DNA of 64,000 nt from Phragmites australis (GCF_958298935.1 NC_084938.1:317501-381500); one strand, 5' to 3'; shown: positions 11,154 through 23,537, numbered from the stretch's first letter. Translations and numbers: made by a program. The notes: a model not told the origin generated them from the sequence alone.

Positions 11154-12957
11154 ATGGCTCACGTGGATGTAGTATACCAGCTATTCCTCGTCCCTCTCGT
11201 ACTACTGCTGTTGCACTTGGCCTCCCGAAGCCTTCGTATCAGCAACAAGCAGCGGCAGGCGAAGCATCCCCCGCCGTCGCCTCCGGGACTTCCCATCATC
11301 GGCCACATGCACCTCGTCGGCGACCTCCCACATGTCTCCCTCCGTGACCTCGCCACGAAGCACGGCCATGGCGGCGGCCTCATGCTCCTGCGTCTCGGCG
11401 CCGTTCCGAACCTCGTCGTGTCGTCCCCGCGCGCCGCTCAGGCGATCATGAGAAGGCACGACCACATCTTTGCCTCGCGACCGACGTCCAAGCTCTCCGA
11501 CGACCTCCTGTACGGGTCTTCGGACATCGGCTTCGCCCCATACGGCGAGCACTGGCGACAGGTCAGGAAGCTCGTCACCACGCACCTCTTCACCGTCAAG
11601 AAGGTGCAGTCCTACCGCCTCGCCCGCCAAGATGAGGTGATTAGTTAACAGAATAACGCATGTGCAACAGCGTATGCATGCACTCGTAAAATCGTAATGT
11701 CTCAAATAAATAACACCATCCATGCATGTGTTCATCCATGTTTAGGTACGCCTGGTGATGGCCAAGATCCGGGAGATGGCGGCCGCGAGCACGGCCGTGG
11801 ACATCAGCGAGATGATGAACACGTTTGCCAACGACATCGTGTGTCGTGCCGTGTCGGGCAAGTTCTTCAGAGCAGAAGGCCGGAACAAGCTGTTCAGGGA
11901 GCTGATTGAGATAAACTCTGTTATGTTTGGAGGATTCAACTTGGAAAACTACTTCCCAGGGTTAGCAAATTGGCTAGGTTTGCTCACCAGCTGGTTTATG
12001 AGCAACAAGGCCAACGAGGCACGCAAAAGATGGGACGAGTTGCTTGAAAAGATAATAAGCGACCACGAGACCTCTAAGCATCGTCATGGTGGAGGTGCTC
12101 AGCAAGAAGAGAGTGACTTCATCGATGTGTTGCTCGCCGTTCAGCAAGAGTACGGTATCACCAGAGATAATATCAAGGCCGTCTTGATGGTAAGTAATAT
12201 ATATAGATCTTTTTCTTTGGAGAAAAGAGAACCTGCTAAATCTTGCTTATATCATGCATCTAGACTAAGTAAACAACGTACGTACATCCAGGACATGTTC
12301 AGTGCGGGCACAGACACATCGTCTTTGGTCCTGGAACTCGCCATGGCCGAGCTCATGCGCAACCCTCAGCTCATGACCAAGCTACAAGCTGAGGTGAGGA
12401 AGAACACACCGAAGAGACAAGAAATAGTGGAGGAAGAGAACCTAGCTAGCATGGCTTATCTGAGAGCCGTCGTGAAGGAAACACTAAGGTTGCACCCGCC
12501 TGCTCCGCTCCTCCTCCCACACTTGTCCATGGCAGACTGTGATGTTCATGGCTACACGATCCCTTCTGGAACGCGAGTCGTCATCAACTCATGGGCCATT
12601 AGCAGGGATCCAGAGTCATGGGAGAAGCCAGAGGAGTTCATGCCAGAGAAGTTCGTGGACGGTGGCAGCGCTGCGGCCATCGACTTCAAGGGGATGGACT
12701 TTCAGTTTGTGCCGTTCGGGGCTGGCCGGAGGATCTGCCCTGGACTCAACTTTGGGTTGGCAACTGTAGAAATCATGCTGGCGAACCTTGTGTACTGTTT
12801 CGATTGGGGACTGCCTGCCGGCATGGAGGAGGATATTGATATGACGGAGGTGTTTGGATTGACGGTTCATCTTAAGGAGAAGCTCATCCTTGTTCCGAAA
12901 CTGCCTGATACTGTTGGTCACGCCATGCAAGCTGTGGCGAAAGACGTAACGGCGTGA
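11154..12957 (+). CDS. Cytochrome P450 monooxygenase, CYP71 clan (CYP71C-like)
   Basis: Three exons, 11154-11636, 11746-12189 and 12292-12957, join in phase 0 and encode 530 residues, a normal P450 length. The protein has an N-terminal membrane anchor (about 8-25) and the proline-rich hinge PPPSPPGLPIIG. The oxygen-binding I-helix AGTDTSS is at 314-320, the ExxR pair in KETLR at 372-375, the PEKF block at 427-430, and the heme signature FGAGRRICPG has its cysteine ligand at 458. All key residues are present, so it should be an active ER-bound, NADPH-P450-reductase-dependent oxygenase. The second intron, just before the I-helix, sits at the position conserved in CYP71-type genes; the first is extra and short. 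Similarity suggests the grass CYP71C/indolin-2-one monooxygenase group used in specialised metabolism, but the substrate cannot be read from sequence. Both introns are about 100 bp and would be translated through if missed. Confidence 0.9.
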
Positions 12958-12971
12958 TCTGTAAAAGATGC

Positions 12972-12974
<3 letters not shown>

Positions 12975-13024
<50 letters not shown>
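12975..13024. repeat. (TA)n-(CA)n compound microsatellite
   Basis: A TA run at 12975-13011 passes directly into a CA run. It begins 18 bases after the P450 stop codon and so probably lies in the 3' untranslated region. Confidence 0.9.
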
Positions 13025-13025
<1 letters not shown>

Positions 13026-13134
13026 GTCCATATGTTAATTCGTACAGAAACTATATATGTATGCTAGCTGCTTGTTAATACATAGTTGCACTGCAGATAT
13101 GCTAGATATGTTTGGACTGACCATACGTTGTACG

Positions 13135-13205
13135 GAGAAAATCTTCCTCGTCCAGACGTTCATCATGTACTTCAGGACTATCATATGGATTGAGGACTCA
13201 ATCGG

Positions 13206-13284
<79 letters not shown>

Positions 13285-13625
13285 ACGTATATATATGTAT
13301 ACGTATATGTATATATATGTATATGTACATATATGTATATGTATATATATGTACATATATGTATATGTATATGTATATATATATGTATATATATATATGT
13401 GTATATATGTATATGTATATGTATATATATATACATATATATATACATATATACATATACATATACATATATATACACATATATATATACACGTGTATAT
13501 ATATACACACATACATATACATATATATCAACCTATCACTATTAGGAAAAAAATCTTCCTCGTCCAGAGGTTCATCATGTACTTCAGGACTACCTATCAT
13601 ATGGATTGAGGACTCAACCACTAAG
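13135..13625. repeat. Long TA-rich microsatellite flanked by a 70-bp direct duplication
   Basis: A near-pure TA tract and its TATG/TACG variants fill 13205-13530. The flanks are copies of each other: 13135-13200 and 13548-13618 share 'atcttcctcgtccaga', 'catcatgtacttcaggact' and 'tcatatggattgaggactca'. Long open frames here only reflect the repeat (endless Tyr-Ile). Confidence 0.85.
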
Positions 13626-13654
13626 TACAAAATCGGTCATATATATCAGTCTAT

Positions 13655-14760
13655 CACTACTAAGTAGCTAATGGGCTAACAGTAACGAAGCATCACTGTT
13701 GGTTTATAAACTATGTTACAAGAAATAGTTAATGTAGCTTATGAACTGGTAGTGATGAAAGGCATCATTGCTGATCGATAGCTTAAGCCGACAGTGAAAC
13801 CCCGATGTAGCTTCGTTGCCGAGTGATGGCACCGGTCGGTAGTGAAACCCATACTATCACTGTCAGTTCAAGTTATGGATTCTTTAAGGTAAGCTATCAT
13901 CTATTACGAACCGATAGTGCTACTATCACTACCGATTCATAGCTAGAACCAGTAGTAATAGTCAAGTTTCACTGCTAGTTCGTGGCTAGAATCGATAGTG
14001 TTACGAACCGGCGGTGTACTTGATAGACTATCACTGTCAGTTCTAGCCACGAACCTACAGTGATAGTTCGTCAAGTATTACTGTCGGTTCATAACACTGT
14101 TAGTTCTAGCCATGAACCGAGAGTGAAACTTGACTATTACTGCTGGTTCTAGCCACGAATCGACGGTGATAGTATCACTATCGGTTCGTAATAGATGACA
14201 GCTTATCTTAAAAAATTCATAATTTTTTCATACAAAAGTCAAATATGGACAAATTTTATATGAAAATGATAGTCCTTGACTGGATCTACAACCTTATAGT
14301 TGAAATTTTTTGTATTTGAAGTCATTTAAATGTCCAAATAATCATTTAAAGTTTCAGATAAAAGATATCAAAAGGATTACATATGCTATTGTTATCACTA
14401 GGACTTCTGTGGTGGAATGGTAAAAATGTATCGTACGAGCAGAGAGGTTCCGGGTTCGAGTCCCACGAACCACACGCGTGTGTATTTCACGCGAAAAATC
14501 TTATGACTTGTGACGGCACAGGCAGGGGTTCCTCGGGTGCAAAAAAATCTTGTGACTTGTGACGGCGTGGGCAGGGGTTCCTCGGATGAAAAAAATCATT
14601 TTTTTCGAGGCAAAAATATGCCTTTTCAAGGATGAACCTTCAATCGGCAGTGATAACCCTTTAGTCGAGGACTATCACTGATTGTTGCCCACTGCTGACT
14701 CTAAAACCGGTAGTGAAGATGATTTTAGAGTCGACAGTAAACCTCAGTTCTGTAGTAGTG
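13655..14760. mobile_element. Non-autonomous CACTA-like element with inverted subterminal repeats
   Basis: It begins CACTACTAAG at 13655 and ends in the complement of CACTACTACAGAAC at 14760. From 13690 to 14190 and from 14640 to 14755, short repeats such as 'actatcactgtcggttc' alternate in both orientations. The middle (14200-14370) is a unique core related to that of the element at 36585-37386. Flanking 3-bp sequences (tat and tac) differ, so no clean target duplication is seen. No transposase frame is present. Confidence 0.7.
14408..14474 (+). other. tRNA-like segment with Pol III box A/B inside the CACTA-like element
   Basis: The box B motif GGTTCGAGTCC at 14453-14463 matches the consensus. 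Box A-like TGGTGGAATGG lies at 14410-14420, and a possible acceptor stem pairs TGTGGT (14408-14413) with ACCACA (14469-14474). The T-arm pairs only partly and no convincing anticodon arm forms, so this is a tRNA-derived relic and not a tRNA gene. Confidence 0.6.
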
Positions 14761-15269
14761 TACCTTGCATATTCATGAAATAATTAACATTGTTGGCCTC
14801 AGTTAATCATGTATAGTTTCAGCATAATTTCCCACTTGTCCGTCTAGATGTTCAGTCTTTGTTTTATATATGCGTGACTCAGCAGCTATATATGTTCATG
14901 CAATCCAAGTTTTTTCACGGTGCGGCCATCAACTTAATTACAGCTGCATGCATTCCTTGTAGACATATATGCGCTTTTTTTGGCGCACTTCTGCGGTTGC
15001 TGACTTATTATCTGACTATTAACACGCGAGAAAAAGGTCAAGCAATTAAGGTAGAGACCAAGACTAGTTGGTTTGAATGTGCATCGATCAATTATGCGCG
15101 GCAGTAAGGCCCAGTTTAGGGAAGCTGAAGATTGTCCAACAGTTGCTTATCTGAGAATCTGTTAGCTGGCTGGTCTGAGAAGTTGGCTTGCTTGGCAATC
15201 TAGCTTTTGAATGTTTGGTGGCAACCTAGCTTTTGAATTTTCTGAAATACCCTTTGAGGTAGTTAGGCC
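14761..15269. other. Intergenic sequence, no gene seen
   Basis: AT-rich spacer. From about 15106 (taaggcccagtttaggg) to about 15811 the ends look like weak inverted copies of a hAT-type terminus, which could enclose the MITE listed next. The match is too diverged to assert. Confidence 0.4.
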
Positions 15270-15457
15270 AGCCCAACGGATTCATTTCGGGGATCAAAAT
15301 CTCATCGTGAAGGGATTTTCGTTCCCTTTAGCGCTTCAACGGTTTCTCTTCACGGTTCCCTTCACGACGGGATTCCCAGGATCATTTCTTTCAGGACGGG
15401 GTTCTCTCTCCTTTCCTTTCGCGATTTCTCTCGAAGAGAAGCTGTTGGAGATAAGAG
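15270..15457. mobile_element. MITE copy related to 22266-22462
   Basis: This segment resembles the reverse complement of 22266-22462 over most of its length, with shared stretches 'gaagggattttcgttc', 'ctctcgaa' and 'aagctgttggagat'. The terminal motif is clear at the right (complement of ATCTCCAACAGCTT), while the left end is decayed. It is non-coding. Confidence 0.5.
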
Positions 15458-16951
15458 AAAATAAAAAGAATGGAAACGGAGAAGAGAATCGAGAAATGAA
15501 CGAAATGAAGGGAATATGATTGGGGAAACCTGGTAGGTCGTGTGCTGAGTATTGAAAAACTAGTGTTTTTGTTTTCTTTTGATAGTTTAAATTTTAAAAC
15601 TGAAATGTAAGACAAAGACATTGTAATTGAGCCTAAGTTCCAAGCATTGATATAATTCTTGTTGACATTCTAAGGAAGCTGCTCACGTCCAGCTTCCAGC
15701 GGGCTGTTGGAGGTAGCAGATTGTTGGACAATTTAGCCCGTTTGGGGGAGCTTTCGGCTTTTGGCGCTTACAGGAGTAGCATAAGTTGTCAGAAGCACCC
15801 CCAAACAAATCAGAACCTAAGTATCCATCGAAACATATCGATGCCTTGAGATATAAGTTATCATACTATTTAACCTAAAGCTGTTGACAAAGGTTAATGT
15901 GACAGAAAATATATATAATCAAAATACACATATGTTTATAATTTGCTTGTTGCCATCTTATGGGTTTTTTAATAATGAAACCTAGACTCCAAATCTAGAT
16001 ATAAGTCCATGTCAAAATTTTCATGCTCTCGTATTGGATTGCGTTGGCTGCATGCTGATCGTCCATTACATGGCAAGTGTTTTTGGCAATCGTGCTGATT
16101 AACCTGCCTACATGGTTGTTGAATGATTGAGAAGCCGTGAATGATAACATCTCTTTCGATGCATGCTTGGTAAAAAAGGATGTGCTGGCCGGCCATACTC
16201 CCTCCTGTGGCAGATAAGTGACATTTTTGTGGGGTTGCATGCAGTCAGAGTATTTAAATTTTTTACCATCGATTCCTCTTTATATATTGAGATTGAATAT
16301 TTGGAAATAGTATGAATAGATTTATATTGAATAGTACTTTTATAATACTATTATATCGTTGCACTTTATAAGTATGTTAAAATAAAAACTAGTGGTCAAA
16401 GGTATGTCTTGGAGGCCATTACGATGTACAAAACGTCACTTATTTATGTCTAGATGGAGTAATATTTAATTGTGTCACTGTTTCACACGAGGGAAATGTG
16501 CTCTCGATGGCATTTCACTTAGAATCGAATATAATGCGGACGTGCCAATATACACACATTATATAAGTAAAGAGACAAAGAATGTAACAGAAACACTAAT
16601 CTTTATTAATTCATCAAAATCATAAGGTACTTGTTTCACTCGCTATATCAGAACTCACACTAACACATTTGACTAACTAACATATGGCGATCATGTCTTC
16701 TTAGTGCCCAGGGTTTCGCGAAGCTCTCCAGTTAATTACATATGTCTCAACGGACAACCTACGATTAAGCCGTTATGATGGTCATTCGCTGATGGTCTCC
16801 TGAGCCTTGCATAGTTGCAAAATAAAGAGAGACAACAAATATAGAAAAAATATGATAGAACTATGAAATGAAGTAAAATATTGGTCTCAATATAACATCA
16901 TCGACCGTAGGCAACCCAGAGCATCATCGGTCTCATATCAATAACCTTAGC

Positions 16952-16956
<5 letters not shown>
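15458..16956. other. Intergenic sequence, no gene seen
   Basis: AT-rich spacer of about 1.5 kb. All frames are short and show no recognisable domain. Some stretches near 16240-16460 look like old MITE debris, but I cannot define ends. Confidence 0.5.

Positions 16957-17039
<83 letters not shown>
16957..17039. repeat. (GT)n microsatellite, about 41 units
   Basis: An uninterrupted GT run of about 82 bases. Confidence 0.95.
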
Positions 17040-17040
<1 letters not shown>

Positions 17041-18287
17041 TCGCTCATCATTGACCTCGTATCATCGGTTTCAGGTGATATAGAATAGTGGAGGGAGGAA
17101 AAGACTAGGCGCGCGGCAAACTCGCACAGCTACAACCTAAACGGGAGCCCGGCGATTTGCATAGTATCTACAAATCTCTCGCAACTACCCAAGACCTCAA
17201 CCCTTAGCATCCTCAATCATGGCAACAAGGCGACAACCCTTAGGCAACAGGCAACCCCCCCTTTGGCCTCAACAAGCATCATCGTCCATATCGAGGTAAC
17301 AGACAACACCCCCTTGGCTAGCCACACATAAACAGGCAGCAATCACTGACATTGCCAAGCCGTCAACCAATACATCCCTAAACAATGGGGCATCATACCA
17401 TACGGGCCTCAATAATATCATCAGCCAATGGCAACAGCATAACATAACTGACCATAGGGCTCCCATAGCAATGACACCACTGCCATAACATAAATTGATC
17501 ATATAGATTGTTTGAAAGCATAGGTTCAATATGATCAAGGAGATAGGACTTGCCTTCTCTGATGTTCTCCTCTAAGCCTTGGTCATAATCAGGATCTTCC
17601 TCACTCCTGATGCTTCATGTGCAGCACTCACAAAACTCCACTGGTTCTGTAAATGCGACTATGATCAATAACGAACTATACTACATAAGAATCAAAGAAT
17701 ACCAAATAGAAAATAAAATAAGTCTTAATTGATATCACACTGTGATAGATAGGTATATCTCAAATTTACATGAATTTCGGCGAAAGAATCACTGAAGTCG
17801 GAGCCAGAACAGAGAAGTTTTATGACTCCCAGAATATTTAATCCAAAATTAAATTGAGAAAATATGTAATTGCACTATTCATATGTGAGACCCACTAAAA
17901 ATTAACTCGATGGGACCCACTGCATAGTGTCGGGTTTAGGCTAGGCTTGGGCCTTGGCCACACAGTGCTCGGATGCACAATGGTCGGCCCACTCGGATCG
18001 GGCCGGTTGGTGTTGTGGACTGTGGAGCTGGGTCGACCCACTGGGGCACGGTACTCTGGTGGTTGGGCTGGCCTAGCAGGCCGGTTGCTACCTGACCGAG
18101 CCACGACCTGCTTTGGTCGGCCGCGCTAGCAGGCCATGGCGGCCTTGCCCACGTGGGCACGCGGGTGCGATAGGCGAGCGAAGCTATGAAGGGGGGGATG
18201 GTAGCGAGCAATTATGGCGGAACCGCACCGGTGAGCTCGTCGGAATCACGTTCCCGTCGGAGTTTCGCAACGAGATGCTAAGGCTAG
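17040..18287. other. Intergenic sequence, GC-rich toward the right end
   Basis: No gene is supported. The part from 17880 to 18287 (repeated 'gggacccactg' and 'ggcccactcgg'-like words) looks like retrotransposon LTR or leader material next to the LTR that begins at 18288, but no boundary can be set. Confidence 0.4.
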
Positions 18288-19690
18288 TGTAACACCCAGT
18301 TTTAAAGGAACAAAACCGGTCATAACACATGTATACCAGGATCAAGTTTCATACATGCGTTTACATCATCAGTGTATCATCACAGTGCCATTATTATAAT
18401 AACGTAATTAACTTAATACAAAAGGACCCGAGCGTCTAAAAGAAAACACAGCAGAACTAAAGATCTTCAGCGCTAGCGGGGCTTCCACAATCCACAGGCG
18501 TCAACCGAGGGGCATTCCAGCCTAGAACAGCAACTCCGGGTTAAAGTCGTCTTCATCAAAGGTTGCAGCTTCATTGACGGCTTCTGAACAGCGGCAGAAT
18601 GTAAGAGAAGGGACAACAGGTGTGAGTTCAAAAATATACTCTGCAAGTATATGGAAAACATGCTATGGAGCTTAAATCAAGAAAATGTTAGACACGGTTA
18701 ACTGCATCAAGCAAACTTTAACCTAATGACTCTAACAACATGCATCATATTTACTAAGTGTGAAGACACCACTATAACAAAAGGATTGACTCATCGGATT
18801 CCATCCGACTACCAAGACTCACTAGGTAATTCTGTTACCCGGCTACCCAACCAACCATACCAACCCTGATCCCATCTAATCCTGAAGAAGTCCAAGTCCG
18901 CTCTTATCCGTGAGCACGGCTGATCGACTACATTGATACTCTGCAGAGTTTGCATAACTTTCCCCATGAGTCATGATTCTCGTGTTGTTGCACACTTTCG
19001 GGGTGTGGAGTCGGGGTCTCACTACAAGGCCTTTACAAACTCTCGCCAACTTGTAGGCACCCACTGAGATTTTACCACTAATAGATGATTACATCGCTGC
19101 AAAAGCCCCCTGTTGTGCCACTCAACCTTCCAACAGTGTCCACAGAGTTAGAGGATTGGCTAATTAGTTGGCCAGGTCGTACCCATATATGTCTCCTGGT
19201 TGTGCGGATTCACTTAGTTACATGTTCAAGAACCGGTCCTTAGAACCCAACACAGGCACAAACACAAGCCTACTGTTCAGCACCACCTCAAATCAATCAT
19301 CCTGATATTGTCTCTATACCATGTTGCTACAAGATTACCGTACCCGATTCTGGTTGCATAAAACATTAGTCAAGATTAACATTTACCCAACTATGACAGC
19401 ATTAGCATATCAACCCTTCATTAACCATGACTCATCAATGGAAGGAATAATCATACAAAAGCTAGTAAACCATAACATAGGATTCCAGTTTAGACAAGCA
19501 TGCAATGAAGGAATAAATAGCTACACATAAATCCTAAAATAGAGGTTAAAATGTCTAAGGACACTTGCCTTCAACGGAGGGTTGCTCAAAATCCTTGAAA
19601 GCTTGATCTTGAATATTCCTGAACTGTTCACCCCCTAATCGACAAACCGGACAAAGCACACGAGAGAAACCTCTAAGAACAGTACACCAA
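18288..19690 (-). mobile_element. LTR of an unclassified gypsy-like family, minus orientation
   Basis: The sequence starts TGTAACACCCAG at 18288. On the minus strand this is the characteristic LTR 3' end, reading through 'ctgatgatgtaaacgcatg' to 'gggtgttaca'. Blocks such as 'cggattccatccgactacca', 'gaagaagtcc', 'ccatgagtcatgattctcg' and 'ggggtgtgga' recur in the same order at 33440-33780, so this and the 32960 element belong to one family. The far end is uncertain and may extend into the AT-rich sequence beyond 19690. No internal coding region is adjacent, so it could be a solo LTR. Confidence 0.6.
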
Positions 19691-20567
19691 AAATACCAAA
19701 ACTAGGTTAAAAATCTTATAAAAAGATTCTACACATCGCTACAAAGGAACTTACTTTTTCACTATATAACATAGGGTTGAAAATAATTTTAGAAATTAGT
19801 ACATAACATAATAAAAATATTAGTGAATTTTCCAAATTTTTGGATTTTATTTAAGGCCTAAAAATTGTTAGAAGTTATAAAGGTAGTATTTTTTGGAGAA
19901 TTTTAATTTAAATTGTACACATGATTTTTGTGTGAATCCAATTAAAATGGGTTGCACATGAATTATGGAACACATATAAAAAGTTATAGGATTTTTTAAA
20001 GACAGAAGACCACTGATTTTTGGAGAAACAAAAGATCGTCGTGCCTATAAACAGTACTATTGGTGAACAATAAATTTCGAACGGCAGAATGATGGAATCG
20101 CAGAAATGGTAGTTTTGTGAGAAAAAACCCCAAGATAGTGGTAGTTCTGTGAAATAGCCACAAAAAGTGGTAGTTTTATGACTATTGGACAAGAAAGAAA
20201 GTGGTGTGTTTGTGAAATTAAATCCTTTTTTTTTACCCTCGCTTTAAAAAAAATCTCGACCTGTAATACTCTATTTTTTAAAAAAAAATCTATGACCTTA
20301 AAAAAAATAGCATAAACATAGTTAGGTTAGTTAACACCGAATTAATATACTCATCTAACGATCACCCGATGGGATCTTTGTTTAGGTAGAAGGTAGGAGG
20401 TAGAGGATTATCAAATGATCACCTGATCCAGAGCAAGGGAGAGATTGTTGCTGACAGATTCCGCACTTCTGAGGCCTGTTTCTTTTCTGGATGTTCAGCG
20501 TCACCGAGCATTCATCGGATGTCTCACTGCTGCTAAGGTGAAAGGAGCACAGCAGTAGCTGTAAGGT
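19691..20567. other. AT-rich intergenic sequence, no gene seen
   Basis: It may include the remaining part of the LTR at 18288-19690. No coding frame or structured repeat was recognised. Confidence 0.4.
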
Positions 20568-20960
20568 CATCTCCAGCAGCTATCTTAAATTTTCATCCTC
20601 TAAAATACTATTACAGCATCTCTTATTTTTTCATCTCCAGCAGCTACCCTATTTTCTACCTTCTACTCCTCTTTTTCTCTCTCCGGACCCGCTGTCAGCC
20701 TATGTGAACATTATGCTACAGTGTTGCTACAGTACTGCTACAGTAACAAACATTTGTTTCCTCCCTCTGGGCCCACTGTCAGTCTCCTTTTTAGCACTGT
20801 GATACAGTATGCTACAGTGCGGGATGCTACAGTAGTTCCGCAAAGTTGCTGGACTGTTTTCTCTCTCCGCAGACTGTAGCAACACTGTAGCACCGGATGC
20901 CGACTCTGCTGGAGCTGGTACAGTACCCCCGCAAAAATCACTGTAGCAGCCGGATCTTCA
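20568..20960. mobile_element. MITE-like element rich in gctacagt motifs
   Basis: 'aaggtcatctccagcagct' opens at 20571, and an inverted relative (tgctggagctgg) lies near 20905-20917. Between them 'gctacagt' or its close variants recur about ten times, in both orientations. 'catctccagcagct' itself appears twice at the left (20574 and 20633). The right limit is approximate. Confidence 0.45.
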
Positions 20961-21686
20961 AAAATGCAGATTCTGCTGTAAGGAATAGCACCATAGCCCC
21001 ATCTATTCCTCATTATTGTCAACTTTCCATGATCCCGCTTTAAAAAATGTCGAAATGCTGCGAGAATGAGCTGCCATTTGACACCCAGCTCCTAGTGTCA
21101 AGTGTTAAGTTATTTGGATTTTGGAGAGTAAACTTATATGAAATTTGTACATTTGTTTTTGAAGTACAGGTGATTGATACAAATTTATCCTGGAACTGTC
21201 CAGTTGACATAATCCTGCAAAATCCATCTTCCATGTGAAGCATGATCTGTCTGCACAATTGTACCATCTGCCCGATGAGGCCCATGTACGATCAAATCCT
21301 TCCAATCCTATTCTGTCACACTTTTTGGGCCTGTGAGCCGCGTTCAGTACAGAGCAACAGGATCCTCTATTTCTTTTGACCTTTTTACCGTTAGTGTGCT
21401 TTTACAATCCTCTGCTGAATCTGGAATCCCCGGACGTTTGTGTTGTAACCTGAGAGGGATCTACGGCGCCTCCAGTCCTGTCGTCTGCATGTCAGGCAGG
21501 GCTGGTATTTCCTTCTCCCATTTTTCTCCCTCCTCAATTTAGAAACGGGGTGAGCTGATAAACAGTCTGATGTTTCTTTTTCGTAAAATTCACCTGAATA
21601 TTTCAAAGATTGATTTGCATTTTTGCGTCACAGTTTGTGCTTCGGTATGGCCATTGGCGACATTCTGGCAGTATGGGCACTGATGG
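20961..21686. other. Intergenic sequence, no gene seen
   Basis: Short frames only, with no recognisable domain or repeat structure. Confidence 0.5.
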
Positions 21687-21937
21687 TTCTTTTAACCCAT
21701 TTAATTCTAATATTTTAATACTAGCTCTCCCTAACTATGTTTTCATATTCTAATCTCTTTAATCACACCGTACGCCTGGGCGTAACAACCCATTTAGTCA
21801 CATCACATGCCATGGCGCGGCCAAATGCTTTAAGTCACGCCACGTGCCCATGAAGTGACTAAGTACAGGTTAGAGGTTGGAAATTTAGTTATCAAGATAT
21901 TAATATTTAAATATTAGAATTAAATGGGTTCAAGAAT
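21687..21937. mobile_element. MITE with about 23-bp terminal inverted repeats
   Basis: The left end (aacccatttaattctaatat, starting at 21694) and the right end (its complement ending at 21930) match almost perfectly. A weaker extension through 'ttctt' reaches 21687 and 21937. It is about 240 bp long and non-coding. The superfamily is not assignable because the target duplication is unclear. Confidence 0.75.
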
Positions 21938-22265
21938 AAAAAAAAAAATCTGGCACTTATTGGGTGGTATTTGGATAGCCGATTCACTGCACAGAATCAC
22001 TGCTCCTGAGTTAGCCGAAGCTATTGCAGCTAGATGTGCTTCATCCTTTGCTAGAGACTATGGCTATAGAAAGGTTATACTGACCACTGATTGCTTATCT
22101 TGAAGCTGAAGGCACCATCACCCTTGGACAGATCCCAAATTAGAGCTCTTGTTCATGACATGAAGCTATCCATCATTTATTCATGCAAGTTGTACACTAT
22201 TCCTAACTATATTTCCTTCATTTCATTCTTTTTCTTATTTTTTTCTTATTCTTTTTTTTTTATTT

Positions 22266-22462
22266 TCACTCCATCTCCAACAGCTTACTTTCGAGAGGAT
22301 TTGTGAAAGAAAAAAATAGATAATTCCAAGGTGAAGAGAATGAAGATAGGAATCCTTCATGATGTGAACTACGAAGAAAAATTATTAGAGCGATGAAGTG
22401 AACGAGAATCCCTTCGCAAAGAGAACGAAAACCGTGAAGGGATTCAGTTGGAGATGACCTTA
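22266..22462. mobile_element. MITE with atctccaacag termini
   Basis: Left 'catctccaacagctt' and right 'cagttggagatgacc' are inverted copies of each other. The element is about 190 bp, purine-rich and non-coding. It is related to the segment at 15270-15457 in the opposite orientation. Confidence 0.6.
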
Positions 22463-23200
22463 TGTAATTGAGGCAGCACATGTTCTCACAAAATCTGAAG
22501 AACTTAATGTTGGTTCGATGTAAAGATACATCCCTTGGTTCTCCGGTGTCCCACTCGCCCAGTCTTACCGCCTCACGTGACGAGCTCTCTTTTGCGTCTT
22601 TCTTATGTCACCTTCGGTTAACTGAGTGAATTTGTTGTCATAGTAGAAATTGATACATAGAATTAGAGCTAGGACTTAGGTCGTGTCGTACCGCGCCGGC
22701 ATGATCTGATCCCATCGTGCCTCGTGCCACGTCGTGTCATGCTCACTAGGCGCGATCAGCTCATATGTCATGCCATACCGGCACGAATCAACTTTAGAAA
22801 GGTCTAAGTACGGCTCTAGACACGTTGTACCGTCATCGTGCTATATCAGTCTAGGCACGATCTTGCTCCATATCGCCTGATAATACTTACATATTTATTT
22901 CTTAACATCTCACACTTGTGTCTCTCATACTTACATATTTATTTATTATCATTTCTTACCAAATAAATAAGACATTAAAATCTCACATTTTATAGCAGAG
23001 AGATTAAAAAATAAATATAGAAAAATACGATCTAAACCATCCTGGCATACCGACATGCCTACTATGTTAAGATCCTAGGTATAGTACGACTCAAAATCAT
23101 ACCATGGGCGGCTTGAGAATGACACTGCGCAAGTCTTAGCTCTATACAGAATTGAGGAGGAGGAGGAAGAGAGCAAAGAATGCCCACTTTGAGTAGATGT
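22463..23200. other. Intergenic sequence upstream of the PHD gene
   Basis: At 22680-22870 'gtcgtgtcgtaccgcgccgg' and similar 'gtgccgtac/cggcacga' words recur. They resemble the GC-rich subterminal repeats of the hAT element at 57759-61889 and may be a remnant of a related element. No gene is seen. Confidence 0.4.
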
Positions 23201-23537
23201 CAGACAAGGAGAGAGGAGAGGTAGACAGGCTCAAGTTTTCCGTTTTCCTTTCCCCCGCTCCTCCACTTTGGAGTGGACTCTCTGGCATCTCTGCTCACTC
23301 CTCCCTCCCTCCCGCTCCTCCTCCCCACCCCCACCTCGCCGCTCCGGCGTGGCGTTGCGGTTTCCTCTTTTGCTCTCGCCCTCCCACCCCCAAACCAGAT
23401 CTTTAAATCCCCCCCCCCCCCCCACAAACCCTAGCCCACAACTCCTCCACCTCCTCTCCTCACAATCCTCTTCTCCTCGCAGACCATTCCGATCTCGCCG
23501 CCGTTCCTCGGGCTGAGGATGCTGTAGCTGCCAGCGG

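Noticed and set aside
13057..13667. Several open frames of 100-160 codons in both strands
   Set aside because: They are translations of TA/TATG microsatellite sequence (Tyr-Ile-Cys repeats) in all frames.
14408..14474. A genuine tRNA gene
   Set aside because: The box B is perfect but anticodon and D arms do not fold properly and it lies inside a transposon; kept as tRNA-like relic.
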